Part shown: piece by piece, positions 51,161 through 64,000 of the stretch
Position numbering within the stretch: position 1 is the first letter of the stretch
Layout of the letters: the number at the start of each line of letters is the position of its first letter
Assembly: GCA_944474755.1 (NCBI GenBank)
Contig: OX104118.1
Coordinates: forward strand, 67,771,575-67,835,574
DNA length: 64,000 bases
Source of the DNA: Limnoperna fortunei
Lineage: Eukaryota; Mollusca; Bivalvia; Mytilida; Modiolidae
Reading direction: 5' to 3'
Notes under the pieces: model-generated
Told to the model about the DNA's origin: nothing
Databases searched by the model: none
The model's input: the letters and a program-made list of their open reading frames with translations, nothing else
Made by a program: the position numbers and the translations under genes

Positions 51161-51746
51161 TTACATTTCTAGTTTCAAACACAGACAAGGGATTACATTG
51201 CCTTTTATGTGTTGTTACAGTTATTGGTGTTTTTTTCTGTATTTCATTTTGACAAACAACGATATGCATCTACAACAATACACTGGTCTGCGAAATCTAT
51301 AATATGGACGGAGTTAAGTAATCTTTATTTTGATAGTTCCTTCTAAAAGAGTATTTTTAGCTTTGTATGACATATAGGTCTTTACACATTACCTGCCTGC
51401 TGTTGGGGATTAACTGTTAGCGTTGTATTACCTTCCTTTGCTACAATATATGACATTGTATTATATAATGATACTCGTCTCCTATTACATTTTCATTACA
51501 ATTGATACAAATTCTGTTTTCTATTTATTAATAATGAAAGGTATGATATATCATTCGAACTGTTTACGCATATTATATATATATATATGTATGTTTATAT
51601 TGATTTTCACTGCCAATTTCATCAGCTGTTCAAAAGGAAATAATTCCCTTTATCAAATACTAAAGACAACATCTTTGAGAATACAAGTATTTGAAAACGA
51701 TTTATTAATAATAACAGTTTTGTATTTTCTAGAACAAATCTGCAAA

Positions 51747-51750
51747 ATAT

Positions 51751-51782
<32 letters not shown>
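51747..51782 (+). repeat. (CAA)n microsatellite
   Basis: An uninterrupted ACA run of about 11 units, then an A-run. Confidence 0.95.
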
Positions 51783-51931
51783 AAAAAAACTAACAAAAAA
51801 ACAAAACCAAACAACAGAAAACAAATACGAGAGTTGGATTCGTGTGGCTAACCCGATACAAGGGGTCAACTCCCGATATGTAGAGAAACATATCACGCCA
51901 ATAAAGGGCAAACCTACTGCACACTACATGA

Positions 51932-54900
51932 CCTACAGAAGATACCATTACTTCAAAAAACCCTTCACAACAGAAGATACCATTATTTACAAAATGCCTT
52001 CACAAAAGAAGATACCATTACTTCCAAAAACCATTCACAACAGAAGATACCATTACTTCCAAAATACCTTCCACAACAGGAGATACCATTACTTTCAAAA
52101 ACCTTTCACTACAGAAGATACCATAACTTCCAAAACCCCTTCACAACAGAAGATACCATAACTTCCAAAAACCCTGTACAACAGAAGATACCATTACTTC
52201 CAAAAACCTTTCACAACAGAAGATACCATTACTTCCAAAAACCCTTCACAACAGAAGATACCTTTACTTCCAAAATCCCTTCACAACAGAAGATACAATT
52301 TCTTCCAATATACCCTTCACAACAGAAGATACCATTACTTCCAAATACCGTTCACAACGGAAGATACCATCACTTTCAAAAACCTTTCACTACAGAAGAT
52401 ACCATTACTTCCAAAAACCCTTCACAACAGAAGATACCATTACTTCCAAAAACCTTTCACTTCAGAAGATACCATTTCTTCCAAAATACCATTCACAACA
52501 GAAGATACCATTACTTCCAAATACCGTTCACAACGGAAGATACCATAACTTCCAAAACCCCTTCACAACAGAAGATACCATAACTTCCAAAAACCCTTCA
52601 CTACAGAAGATACCATTACTTTCAAAAACCCTTCACAACAGAAAATACCATTACTTCCAAAAACCCTTCACAACAGAAAACACCATTACTTCCATAAACC
52701 CTTCACAACAGAAGATACCATTACTTTCAAAATACCCTTCACAGCAGAAGATACCATTACTTCAAAAAACCCTTCACAACAGAAGATACCATTACTTCCA
52801 AAAACCCTTTACAACAGAAGATACCATTTCTTCCAAAAACCCTTCACAACAGAAGATACCATTACTTCCAAAAACCCTTCACAACAGAAGATACCATTAC
52901 TTCCAAAAACCCTTCACAACAAAAGATACCATTACTTCCAAAAACGCTTCACAACAGAAGATACCATTAATTCCATAAACTCTTCACAACAGAAGATACC
53001 ATTACTTCAAAAACCCTACACAACAAAAGATACCATTACTTCCAAAAAACCCTTCACAACAGAAAACACCATTACTTCCGAAAACCCTTCACAACAGAAG
53101 ACACCATTACTTCCATAAACCTTTCACTACAGAAGATACCATTACTTCCAAAACCCCTTCACAACAGAAGATACCATTACAATGTATTTCCAAAACCCCT
53201 TCACAACAGAAGATACCATTAATTCCAAAAACCCTTCACAACAGAAGATACCATTACTTCCATAAACCCTTCACAACAGAAGATACCATTACTTCCAAAA
53301 ACCCTTCACAACAAAAGATACCATTACTTCCAAAAACGCTTCACAACAGAAGATACCATTACTTCCAAAAACCCTTCACAACAGAAAACACCATTACTTC
53401 CAAAAACCCTTCACAACAGAAGACACCATTACTTCCAAAACCCCTTCACAACAGAAGATACCATTATTTCCAAAACCCTACACACCAAAAGATACCATTA
53501 CTTCCAAAAAACCCTTCACAACAGAAAACACCATTACTTCCAAAAACCCTTCACAACAGAAGACACCATTACTTCCATAAACCTTTCACTACAGAAGATA
53601 CCATTACTTCCAAAACCCCTTCACAACAGAAGATACCATTATTTCCAAAACCCCTTCACAACAGAAGATACCATTAATTCCAAAAACCCTTCACAACAGA
53701 AGATACCATTACTTCCATAAACCCTTCACAACAGAAGATACCATTACTTCCAAAAACCCTTCACAACAAAAGATACCATTACTTCCAAAAACGCTTCACA
53801 ACAGAAGATACCATTACTTCAAAAAACCCTTCACAACAGAAAACACCATTACTTCCAAAAACCCTTCACAACAGAAGACACCATTACTTCCAAAACCCCT
53901 TCACAACAGAAGATACCATTATTTCCAAAACCCTACACAACAAAAGATACCATTACTTCCAAAAAACCCTTCACAACAGAAAACACCATTACTTCCAAAA
54001 ACCCTTCACAAGAGAAGACACCATTACTTCCATAAACCTTTCACTACAGAAGATACCATTACTTCCAAAACCCCTTCACAACAGAAGATACCATTACTTC
54101 CAAAACCCCTTCACAACAGAAGATACCATTACTTCCATAAACCCTTCACAACAGAAGATACCATTACTTTCAAAATACCCTTCACAACAGAAGATACCAT
54201 TACTTCAAAAACCCTTCACAACAGAAGATACCATTACTTCCAAAAACCCTTCACAACAAAAGATACCATTACTTCCAAAAACGCTTCACAACAGAAGATA
54301 CCATTACTTCCATAAACCCTTCACAACAGAAGATACCATTACTTCAAAAAACCCTTCACAACAGAAAACACCATTACTTCCAAAAACCCTTCACAACAGA
54401 AGACACCATTACTTCCAAAAACCCTTCACAACAGAAGATACCATTATTTCCAAAACCCTACACAACAAAAGATACCATTACATCCAAAAAACCCTTCACA
54501 ATAGAAAACACCATTACTTCCAAAAACCCTTCACAACAGAAGACACCATTACTTCCAAAAACCCTTCACAACAGAAGACACCATTACTTTCAAAATACCC
54601 TTCACAACAGAAGATACCATTACTTCCAAAAACGTTTCACAACAGAAGATACCATTACTTCCAAAAACCCTTCACAACAAAAGATACCATTACTTCCAAA
54701 AAACCCTTCACAACAGAAAACACCATTACTTCCAAAAACCCTTCACAACAAAAGATACCATTACTTCCAAAAACGCTTCACAACAGAAGATACCATTAAT
54801 TCCATAAACCCTTCACAACAGAAGATATCATTACTTCAAAAAACCCTTCACAACAGAAAACACCATTACTGCCAAAAACCCTTCACAACAGAAGACACCA

Positions 54901-57900
54901 TTACTTCCAAAAACCCTTCACAACAGAAGATACCATTATTTCCAAAACCCTACACAACAAAAGATACCATTACTTCCAAAAAACCCTTCACAACAGAAGA
55001 TACCATTATTTCCAAAACCCTACACAACAAAAGATACCATTACTTCCAAAAAACCCTTCACAACAGAAGATACCATTACTTCAAAAACCCTTCACAACAG
55101 AAGATACCATTACTTCCAAAAACCCTTCACAACAGAAGATACCATTACTTCCAAAAACCCTTCACAACAAAAGATACTATTACTTCCAAAAACGCTTTAC
55201 AACAGAAGATACCAATACTTCCATAAACCCTTCACAACAGAAGATACCATTACTTCCAAAAACCCTTCACAACAGAAGATACCATTACTTCCATAAACCC
55301 TTCACAACAGAAGATACCATTACTTCCAAAAACCCTTCACAACAAAAGATACCATTACTTCCAAAAACGCTTCACAAACAGAAGATACCATTACTTCCAT
55401 AAACCCTTCACAACAGAAGATACCATTACTTCAAAAAACCCTTCACAACAGAAAACACCGTTACTTCCAAAAACCCTTCACAACAGAAGACACCATTACT
55501 TCCAAAAACCCATCACAACAGAAGATACCATTATTTCCAAAACCCTACACAACAAAAGATACCATTACTTCCAAAAAACCCTTCACAACAGAAAACACCA
55601 TTACTTCCAAAAACCCTTCACAACAGAAGACACCATTACTTTCAAAATACCCTTCACAACAGAAGATACCATTACTTCCAAAAACCTTTCATAACAGAAC
55701 ATACCATTACTTCCAAAAACCCGTCACAACAAAAGATACCATTACTTCCAAAAACGCTTTACAACAGAAGATACCATTACTTCCATAAACCCTTCACAAC
55801 AGAAGATACCATTATTTCAAAAAACCCTTCACAACAGAAGATACCATTACTTCCAAAAACCCTTCACAACAGAAGATACCATTACTTCCAAAAACCCTTC
55901 ACAACAAAAGATACCATTACTTCCAAAAACGCTTCACAAACAGAAGATACCATTACTTCCATAAACCCTTCAAAACAGAAGATACCATTACTTCAAAAAA
56001 CCCTTCACAACAGAAAACACCATTACTTCCAAAAACCCTTCACAACAGAAGACACCATTACTTCCAAAAACCCTTCACAACAGAAGATACCATTACTTCC
56101 ATAAACCCTTCACAACAGAAGATACCATTACTTCAAAAAACCCTTCACAAAAGAAAACACCATTACTTCCAAAAACCCCTTCACAACAGAAGACACCATT
56201 ACTTCAAAAAACCCTTCACAACAGAAGATACCATTATTTCCAAAACCCTACACAACAAAAGATACCATTACTTCCAAAAAACCCTTCACAACAGAAGACA
56301 CCATTACTTCCAAAAACCCTTCACAACAGAAGATACCATTACTTCCAAAAACCCTTCACAACAGAAGACACCATTACTTCCAAAAACCCTTCACAACAGA
56401 AGATACCATTACTTCCAAAAACCCTTCACAACAGAAGACACCATTACTTCCAAAAACCCTTCACAACAGAAGATACCATTACTTCCAAAAACCCTTCACA
56501 ACAGAAGACACCATTACTTCCAAAAGCCCTTCACAACAGAAGATACCATTATTTCCAAAACCCTACACAACAAAAGATACCATTACTTCCAAAAAACCCT
56601 TCACAACAGAAAACACCATTACTTCCAAAAACCCTTCACAACAGAAGACACCATTACTTCCATAAACCTTTCACTACAGAAGATACCATTACTTCCAAAA
56701 CCCCATTCACAACAGAAGATACCATTAATTCCAAAAACCCTTCACAACAGAAGATACCATTACTTCTTCCATAAACCCTTCACAACAGAAGATACCATTA
56801 CTTTCAAAATACCCTTCACAACAGAAGATACCATTACTTCAAAAACCCTTCACAACAGAAGATACCATTACTTCCAAAAACCCTTCACAACAAAAGATAC
56901 CATTACTTCCAAAAACGCTTCACAACAGAAGATACCATTACTTCCATAAACCCTTCACAACAGAAGATACCATTACTTCAAAAAACCCTTCACAACAGAA
57001 AACACCATTACTTCCAAAAACCCTTCACAACAGAAGACACCATTACTTCCCAAAACCCTTCACAACAGAAGATACCATTATTTCCAAAACCCTACACAAC
57101 AAAAGATACCATTACTTCCAAAAAACCCTTCACAATAGAAAACACCATTACTTCCAAAAACCCTTCACAACAGAAGACACCATTACTTCCAAAAACCCTT
57201 CACAACAGAAGACACCATTACTTTCAAAATACCCTTCACAACAGAAGATACCATTACTTCCAAAAACGTTTCACAACAGAAGATACCATTACTTCCAAAA
57301 ACCCTTCACAACAAAAGATACCATTACTTCCAAAAACGCTTTACAACAGAAGATACCATTACTTCCATAAACCCTTCACAACAGAAGATACCATTACTTC
57401 AAAAAACCCTTCACAAAAGAAAACACCATTACTTCCAAAAACCCCTTCACAACAGAAGACACCATTACTTCAAAAAACCCTTCACAACAGAAGATACCAT
57501 TATTTCCAAAACCCTACACAACAAAAGATACCATTACTTCCAAAAAACCCTTCACAACAGAAAAAACCATTACTTCCAAAAACCCTTCACAACAGAAGAC
57601 ACCATTACTTCCAAAAACCCTTCACAACAGAAGACACCATTACTTCCAAAAACCCTTCACAACAGAAGATACCATTACTTCCAAAAACGCTTTACAACAG
57701 AAGATACCATTACTTCCATAAACCCTTCACAACAGAAGATACCATTATTTCAAAAAACCCTTCACAACAGAAAACACCATTACTTCCAAAAACCCTTCAC
57801 AACAGAAGACACCATTACTTCCAAAAACCCTTCACAACAGAAGATACCATTATTTCCAAAACCCTACACAACAAAAGATACCATTACTTCCAAAAAACCC

Positions 57901-60900
57901 TTCACAACAGAAAACACCATTACTTCCAATAACCCTTCACAACAAAAGATACCATTACTTCCAAAAACGCTTCACAACAGAAGATACCATTAATTCCATA
58001 AACCCTTCACAACAGAAGATATCATTACTTCAAAAAACCCTTCACAACAGAAAACACCATTACTGCCAAAAACCCTTCACAACAGAAGACACCATTACTT
58101 CCAAAAACCCTTCACAACAGAAGATACCATTATTTCCAAAACCCTACACAACAAAAGATACCATTACTTCCAAAAAACCCTTCACAACAGAAAACACCAT
58201 TACTTCCAAAAACCCTTCACAACAGAAGACACCATTACTTTCAAAATACCCTTCACAACAGAAGATACCATTACTTCCAAAAACCCTTCACAACAAAAGA
58301 TACTATTACTTCCAAAAACGCTTTACAACAGAAGATACCAATACTTCCATAAACCCTTCACAACAGAAGATACCATTACTTCCAAAAACCCTTCACAACA
58401 GAAGATACCATTACTTCCATAAACCCTTCACAACAGAAGATACCATTACTTCCAAAAACCCTTCACAACAAAAGATACCATTACTTCCAAAAACGCTTCA
58501 CAAACAGAAGATACCATTACTTCCATAAACCCTTCACAACAGAAGATACCATTACTTCAAAAAACCCTTCACAACAGAAAACACCGTTACTTCCAAAAAC
58601 CCTTCACAACAGAAGACACCATTACTTCCAAAAACCCATCACAACAGAAGATACCATTATTTCCAAAACCCTACACAACAAAAGATACCATTACTTCCAA
58701 AAAACCCTTCACAACAGAAAACACCATTACTTCCAAAAACCCTTCACAACAGAAGACACCATTACTTTCAAAATACCCTTCACAACAGAAGATACCATTA
58801 CTTCCAAAAACCTTTCACAACAGAACATACCATTACTTCCAAAAACCCGTCACAACAAAAGATACCATTACTTCCAAAAACGCTTTACAACAGAAGATAC
58901 CATTACTTTCATAAACCCTTCACAACAGAAGATACCATTATTTCAAAAAACCCTTCACAACAGAAGATACCATTACTTCCAAAAACCCTTCACAACAGAA
59001 GATACCATTACTTCCAAAAACCCTTCACAACAAAAGATACCATTACTTCCAAAAACGCTTCACAAACAGAAGATACCATTACTTCCATAAACCCTTCAAA
59101 ACAGAAGATACCATTACTTCAAAAAACCCTTCACAACAGAAAACACCATTACTTCCAAAAACCCTTCACAACAGAAGACACCATTACTTCCAAAAACCCT
59201 TCACAACAGAAGATACCATTACTTCCATAAACCCTTCACAACAGAAGATACCATTACTTCAAAAAACCCTTCACAAAAGAAAACACCATTACTTCCAAAA
59301 ACCCCTTCACAACAGAAGACACCATTACTTCAAAAAACCCTTCACAACAGAAGATACCATTATTTCCAAAACCCTACACAACAAAAGATACCATTACTTC
59401 CAAAAAACCCTGCACAACAGAAAAAACCATTACTTCCAAAAACCCTTCACAACAGAAGACACCATTACTTCCAAAAACCCTTCACAACAGAAGACACCAT
59501 TACTTCCAAAAACCCTTCACAACAGAAGATACCATTACTTCCAAAAATCCTTCACAACAGAAGACACCATTACTTCCAAAAACCCTTCACAACAGAAGAT
59601 ACCATTACTTCCAAAAACCCTTCACAACAGAAGACACCATTACTTCCAAAAACCCTTCACAACAGAAGATACCATTACTTCCAAAAACCCTTCACAACAG
59701 AAGACACCATTACTTCCAAAAACCCTTCACAACAGAAGATACCATTATTTCCAAAACCCTACACAACAAAAGATACCATTACTTCCAAAAAACCCTTCAC
59801 AACAGAAAACACCATTACTTCCAAAACCCCATTCACAACAGAAGATACCATTACTTCCAAAACCCCATTCACAACAGAAGATACCATTAATTCCAAAAAC
59901 CCTTCACAACAGAAGATACCATTACTTCCATAAACCCTTCACAACAGAAGATACCATTACTTTCAAAATACCCTTCACAACAGAAGATACCATTACTTCA
60001 AAAACCCTTCACAACAGAAGATACCATTACTTCCAAAAACCCTTCACAACAAAAGATACCATTACTTCCAAAAACGCTTCACAACAGAAGATACCATTAC
60101 TTCCATAAACCCTTCACAACAGAAGATACCATTACTTCAAAAAACCCTTCACAACAGAAAACACCATTACTTCCAAAAACCCTTCACAACAGAAGACACC
60201 ATTACTTCCAAAAACCCTTCACAACAGAAGATACCATTATTTCCAAAACCCTACACAACAAAAGATACCATTACTTCCAAAAAACCCTTCACAATAGAAA
60301 ACACCATTACTTCCAAAAACCCTTCACAACAGAAGACACCATTACTTCCAAAAACCCTTCACAACAGAAGACACCATTACTTTCAAAATACCCTTCACAA
60401 CAGAAGATACCATTACTTCCAAAAACGTTTCACAACAGAAGATACCATTACTTCCAAAAACCCTTCACAACAAAAGATACCATTACTTCCAAAAACGCTT
60501 TACAACAGAAGATACCATTACTTCCATAAACCCTTCACAACAGAAGATACCATAATTTCAAAAAACCCTTCACAACAGAAAACACTCTTACTTCCAAAAA
60601 CCCTTCACAACAGAAGACACCATTACTTCCAAAAACCCTTCACAACAGAAGATACCATTATTTCCAAAACCCTACACAACAAAAGATACCATTACTTCCA
60701 AAAAACCCTTCACAACAGAAAACACCATTACTTCCAAAAACCCTTCACAACAAAAGATACCATTACTTCCAAAAACGCTTCACAACAGAAGATACCATTA
60801 ATTCCATAAACCCTTCACAACAGAAGATACCATTACTTCAAAAAACCCTTCACAACAGAAAACACCATTACTGCCAAAAACCCTTCCCAACAGAAGATAC

Positions 60901-61629
60901 CATTATTTCCAAAACCCTACACAACAAAAGATACCATTACTTCCAAAAAACCCTTCACAACAGAAAACACCATTACTTCCAAAAACCCTTCACAACAGAA
61001 GACACCATTACTTTCAAAATACCCTTCACAACAGAAGATACCATTACTTCCAAAAACCTTTCACAACAGAAGATACCATTACTTCCAAAAACCCTTCACA
61101 ACAAAAGATACTTTTACTTCCAAAAACGCTTTACAACAGAAGATACCATTACTTCCAAAAAACCCTTCACAACAGAAGACACCATTACTTCCAAAAACCC
61201 TTCACAACAGAAGATACCATTATTTCCAAAACCCTACACAACAAAAGATACCATTACTTCCAAAAAACCCTTCACAACAGAAGATACCATTACTTCCAAA
61301 AACCCCTTCACAACAGAAGACACCATTACTTCAAAAAACCCTTCACAACAGAAGAGACCATTATTTCCAAAACCCTACACAACAAAAGATACCATTACTT
61401 CCAAAAAACCCTTCACAACAGAAAACACCATTACTTCCAAAAACCCTTCACAACAGAAGACACCATTACTTCCAAAAACCCTTCACAACAGAAGACACCA
61501 TTACTTCCAAAAACCCTTCACAACAGAAGATACCATTACTTCCAAAAACCCTTCAGAACAGAAGACACCATTACTTCCAAAAACCCTTCACAACAGAAGA
61601 TACCATTATTTCCAAAACCCTACACAATG
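51932..61629 (+). repeat. Giant satellite array, about 35-bp unit, roughly 275 copies
   Basis: The unit carries 'ttcacaacagaagatacc' then 'attacttccaaaaaccc'. Recurrent variants are 'gaaaacacc', 'gaagacacc', 'caacaaaagatacc', 'aaaacgctt', 'ccataaaccc' and 'ccctacacaacaaaag'. The last recurs about 20 times at 240-700-bp intervals. Rare marker variants recur ~3.1-3.2 kb apart, showing higher-order units. Frames such as 51844-52161 are repeat-derived and not genes. Confidence 0.97.
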
Positions 61630-62565
61630 GAAAACACAAGACAAACGGGTAAATACAAATACATTAAGTAAAGAGGGAAATAATACAAAGGGAACGACAC
61701 ACAGAAGATCATCTGGAAATGGTGATTTGTTATATACAGACGTAAACGGAATACCTTTGGTATTAAGTACAAAAAATAAACAATGAATGGTTTAAAGGAT
61801 TGCTAGCGTTTAGTTCTGTACTGTAGAAACCGGTTCCGATACGTATGTTTTATGGCAACCTTGCATTTATATTATTGAATACAGCTTGGACCTTGTACAA
61901 TGAATCGGGTCCATATCTAGATACGTACAAGCTAACAATGGCCACCAAAAACCCGTCACAACAAAAGATACCATTACTTCCAAAAACGCTTTACAACAGA
62001 AGATACCATTACTTCCATAAACCCTTCACAACAGAAGATACCATTATTTCAAAAAACCCTTCACAACAGAAGATACCATTACTTCCAAAAACCCTTCACA
62101 ACAGAAGATACCATTACTTCCAAAAACCCTTCACAACAAAAGATACCATTACTTCCAAAAACGCTTCACAAACAGAAGATACCATTACTTCCATAAACCC
62201 TTCACAACAGAAGATACCATTATTTCCAAAACCCTACACAATGGAAAACACAAGACAAACGGGTAAATACAAATACATTAAGTAAAGAGGGAAATAATAC
62301 AAAGGGAACGACACACAGAAGATCATCTGGAAATGGTGATTTGTTATATACAGACGTAAACGGAATACCTTTGGTATTAAGTACAAAAAATAAACAATGA
62401 ATGGTTTAAAGGATTGCTAGCGTTTAGTTCTGTACTGTAGAAACCGGTTCCGATACGTATGTTTTATGGAAACCTTGCATTTATATTACTGAATACAGCT
62501 TGGACCTTGTACAATGAATCGGGTCCATATCTAGATACGTACAAGCTAACAATGGCCACCAAAGA
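61621..62565 (+). repeat. 614-bp tandem duplication joining satellite and unique sequence
   Basis: A ~330-bp non-satellite segment starting 'tacacaatggaaaacacaag' occurs at 61621 and again at 62235, almost identical ('ggcaacc' against 'ggaaacc' is one difference). About 290 bp of satellite (61949-62234) lies between, so the repeat unit is 614 bp. The reading frame 61845-62285 runs across the junction by chance. Confidence 0.9.
61949..62234 (+). repeat. Satellite block between the two duplicated unique segments
   Basis: Eight or so ~35-bp units begin with the rare 'cccgtcacaacaaaag' variant, followed by 'acgctttacaacag', 'attatttcaaaaaaccc' and 'gcttcacaaacagaag'. The same order is seen at about 55720-55950 and 58846-59075. 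Confidence 0.9.
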
Positions 62566-64000
62566 ATACAAATTAAAATAAAATAAAACATCCTCAGTTA
62601 AACAAAGTTTTTGGCAAAATACTTAAGACAGATTTGCAGGTGTACAAGAAATTAATTAAATACAGCACTGCACTGTATTGTTGGTGCAAAGATAAAAATG
62701 TCTTTTGAAATAATCTCCAGCATTTCTTTTTGCAGTTAGATCTATAGATCAATGTATAGAATTTTACAGAAATCAAATTCGTTTTTGCGGCCGATATTTT
62801 TTATTTGTACAATGTATCTTGTATATTGCAATATTTTCCTTGAACAATTTTCTTCTGTCTCTTAACATTACCGCAACTGATTTAGATGTTATATAACATA
62901 TTAAAGTTAACTTGATGATCTTCAATACAAGTTTAGAAATATTTGGTTATCACATCAAAAACGGTCTATAGTTCAGTAGGGTAACATTTCACGTTGTAGT
63001 GAAATAATGCACCCTGTTCCTTCAGGTTGGGGGTTGCGTTGTGGGCTAACGACCCAACCACTTTAAACCACCAAGTTACAGAAACTGCATGGCGACCTTT
63101 GTTCCCTAGGGAATTCAGAGGTATAAGCCGACTAAGTCATGAAAAGAAAAGGATTAAATCCGGAAATGCAGAACGTTGTGGAAATAAGTCGATTAGAGAT
63201 TCAGGATTATTCTTGAAAACTAAGTACATTTTTGTCGTATAGACAAAAACTGTGTTAGATTTCTCTAGCCATGACATCGCTGAAAAGTGCTGTCTTAACA
63301 ATAGGATTAATATGGTGATGTAACAGAATAAATCCATGCAAGCTTAATCACAGTTGCTTTGACGAAATATAAACAAACTAAAAGGTATAAACTAAGACCA
63401 AATCTGTATTTAGCGTATATTTTTATGTGTTAACACAGACATATAAACCATAAAATCTTGTATTAAAATGTCACTGTTGTTTAAAAGGCGTCACAAAAAC
63501 TGCACATCGTGATAAAGCATAACATAGTGGTGCACATATAAAAAAAGGTGGAAAACTTTAATTAAATCGTTTGCATACATATATTTAACAGAATGTGTCT
63601 GTATTGAAAATAAATGAATACTTAGTGTTGCACTGTCTGGTATTAATGGCCGATACTTTATTGTTTTAAACAGCGACTACTATTGATTTATAGGTTCCTG
63701 TTTTAAATGCCAACAATCAATTTTCGATATATTCTCAAACCACAACAAATTTGTAGTCAACCTGAAATATTTAGGGTTTCTTGTGTCACATAAGAAGAAT
63801 AACCTTTGCATGTTATTGATGGGTAAATAAGGACTGCAATAGTAATTTCATGGAAGCGTCGGTGCAAATCTTGACAGGAAAAATTACTCTCTTTCCTGTT
63901 AATAATTAGCGAGGTGCAACTTTTTAAACACCCCTTTTTATCTGGGTGCAAACTTTTTGAAATTATGTAAAATAAAAAATATAGAAATAAAGTACTTGAA
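62566..64000. other. Non-coding right flank
   Basis: No gene is recognised. A patch at about 63025-63060 ('gggttgcgttgtgggctaac') resembles a dispersed repeat of unknown type. The last bases end in 'aaataaagtacttgaa', resembling the 3' tail of the LINE at 36270. Confidence 0.4.
63957..64000 (+). mobile_element. Possible LINE 3' tail cut by the window edge
   Basis: AT-rich sequence ends in 'tacttgaa', the same 8-mer that is repeated at the 3' end of the plus-strand LINE (36255-36270). Only a few bases are visible, so this is weak. Confidence 0.25.

Noticed and set aside
51844..52161. 105-codon frame at the start of the large satellite, and the 146-codon frame at 61845-62285
   Set aside because: Mostly satellite translation (repeating RRYHYF / EDTI / KIPLLPK words). 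The upstream parts have no recognisable protein feature.

Overview
The window is eukaryotic nuclear DNA, AT-rich and intron-rich, with one recognisable host gene in a repeat-dense landscape. The host gene has spliceosomal GT-AG introns and an animal Runt-domain product. LINE, SINE and DNA-transposon copies, long minisatellites and frequent 'tacatgtaca'-type motifs fit an invertebrate, most likely a bivalve mollusc. That last step is inference from repeat style, not proof.

Host gene. A complete RUNX-family transcription factor lies on the + strand, ATG at 14347 to TGA at 20024. It has five coding exons (14347-14710, 16584-16697, 18031-18234, 18543-18656, 19141-20024). They join in constant phase to a 559-residue protein with an N-terminal Runt domain and a C-terminal VWRPY Groucho/TLE-recruiting peptide. 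The start MHLPAD resembles the vertebrate proximal-promoter (P2) start MRIPVD. Two AACCACA RUNX-type motifs lie just upstream, one overlapping the ATG. The 3' UTR probably runs to paired AATAAA signals near 21340. The first 86 bases may be the last coding exon of an unidentified neighbour.

Mobile elements, left to right. Short inverted-repeat elements lie at 4772-5827. A 2.1-kb TIR transposon occupies 6384-8515, with a 9-bp target duplication and a zinc-finger-like ORF remnant. A LINE with an intact 1149-codon endonuclease/reverse transcriptase ORF follows on the - strand (about 8889-12727). Two near-perfect hairpin insertions (15591-15666, in RUNX intron 1, and 22591-22681) have flanking direct repeats. 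A 1.6-kb non-autonomous TIR element (24785-26407) has a 7-bp target duplication. A second LINE (ORF1 plus ORF2, + strand, about 31.3-36.27 kb) has ORF1, ORF2 and the C-terminal end all in one reading frame, broken by one TAG and one TAA. Several tRNA-derived SINE copies occur, one with a clean 13-bp target duplication. A 302-bp GGCGGAT-ended element lies at 37036-37337.

Tandem repeats. From 38 kb rightward the window is dominated by minisatellites: about 38-bp units (38.4-38.9 kb), 47-bp units (42.15-44.1 kb), 39-bp units (46.2-47.5 kb), AAAT tracts (50.7-51.2 kb) and a roughly 9.7-kb array of about 35-bp units (51.93-61.63 kb). The large array has higher-order structure near 3.1-3.2 kb. It ends in a 614-bp tandem duplication that includes both satellite and unique sequence. 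ORFs inside these arrays are not genes.
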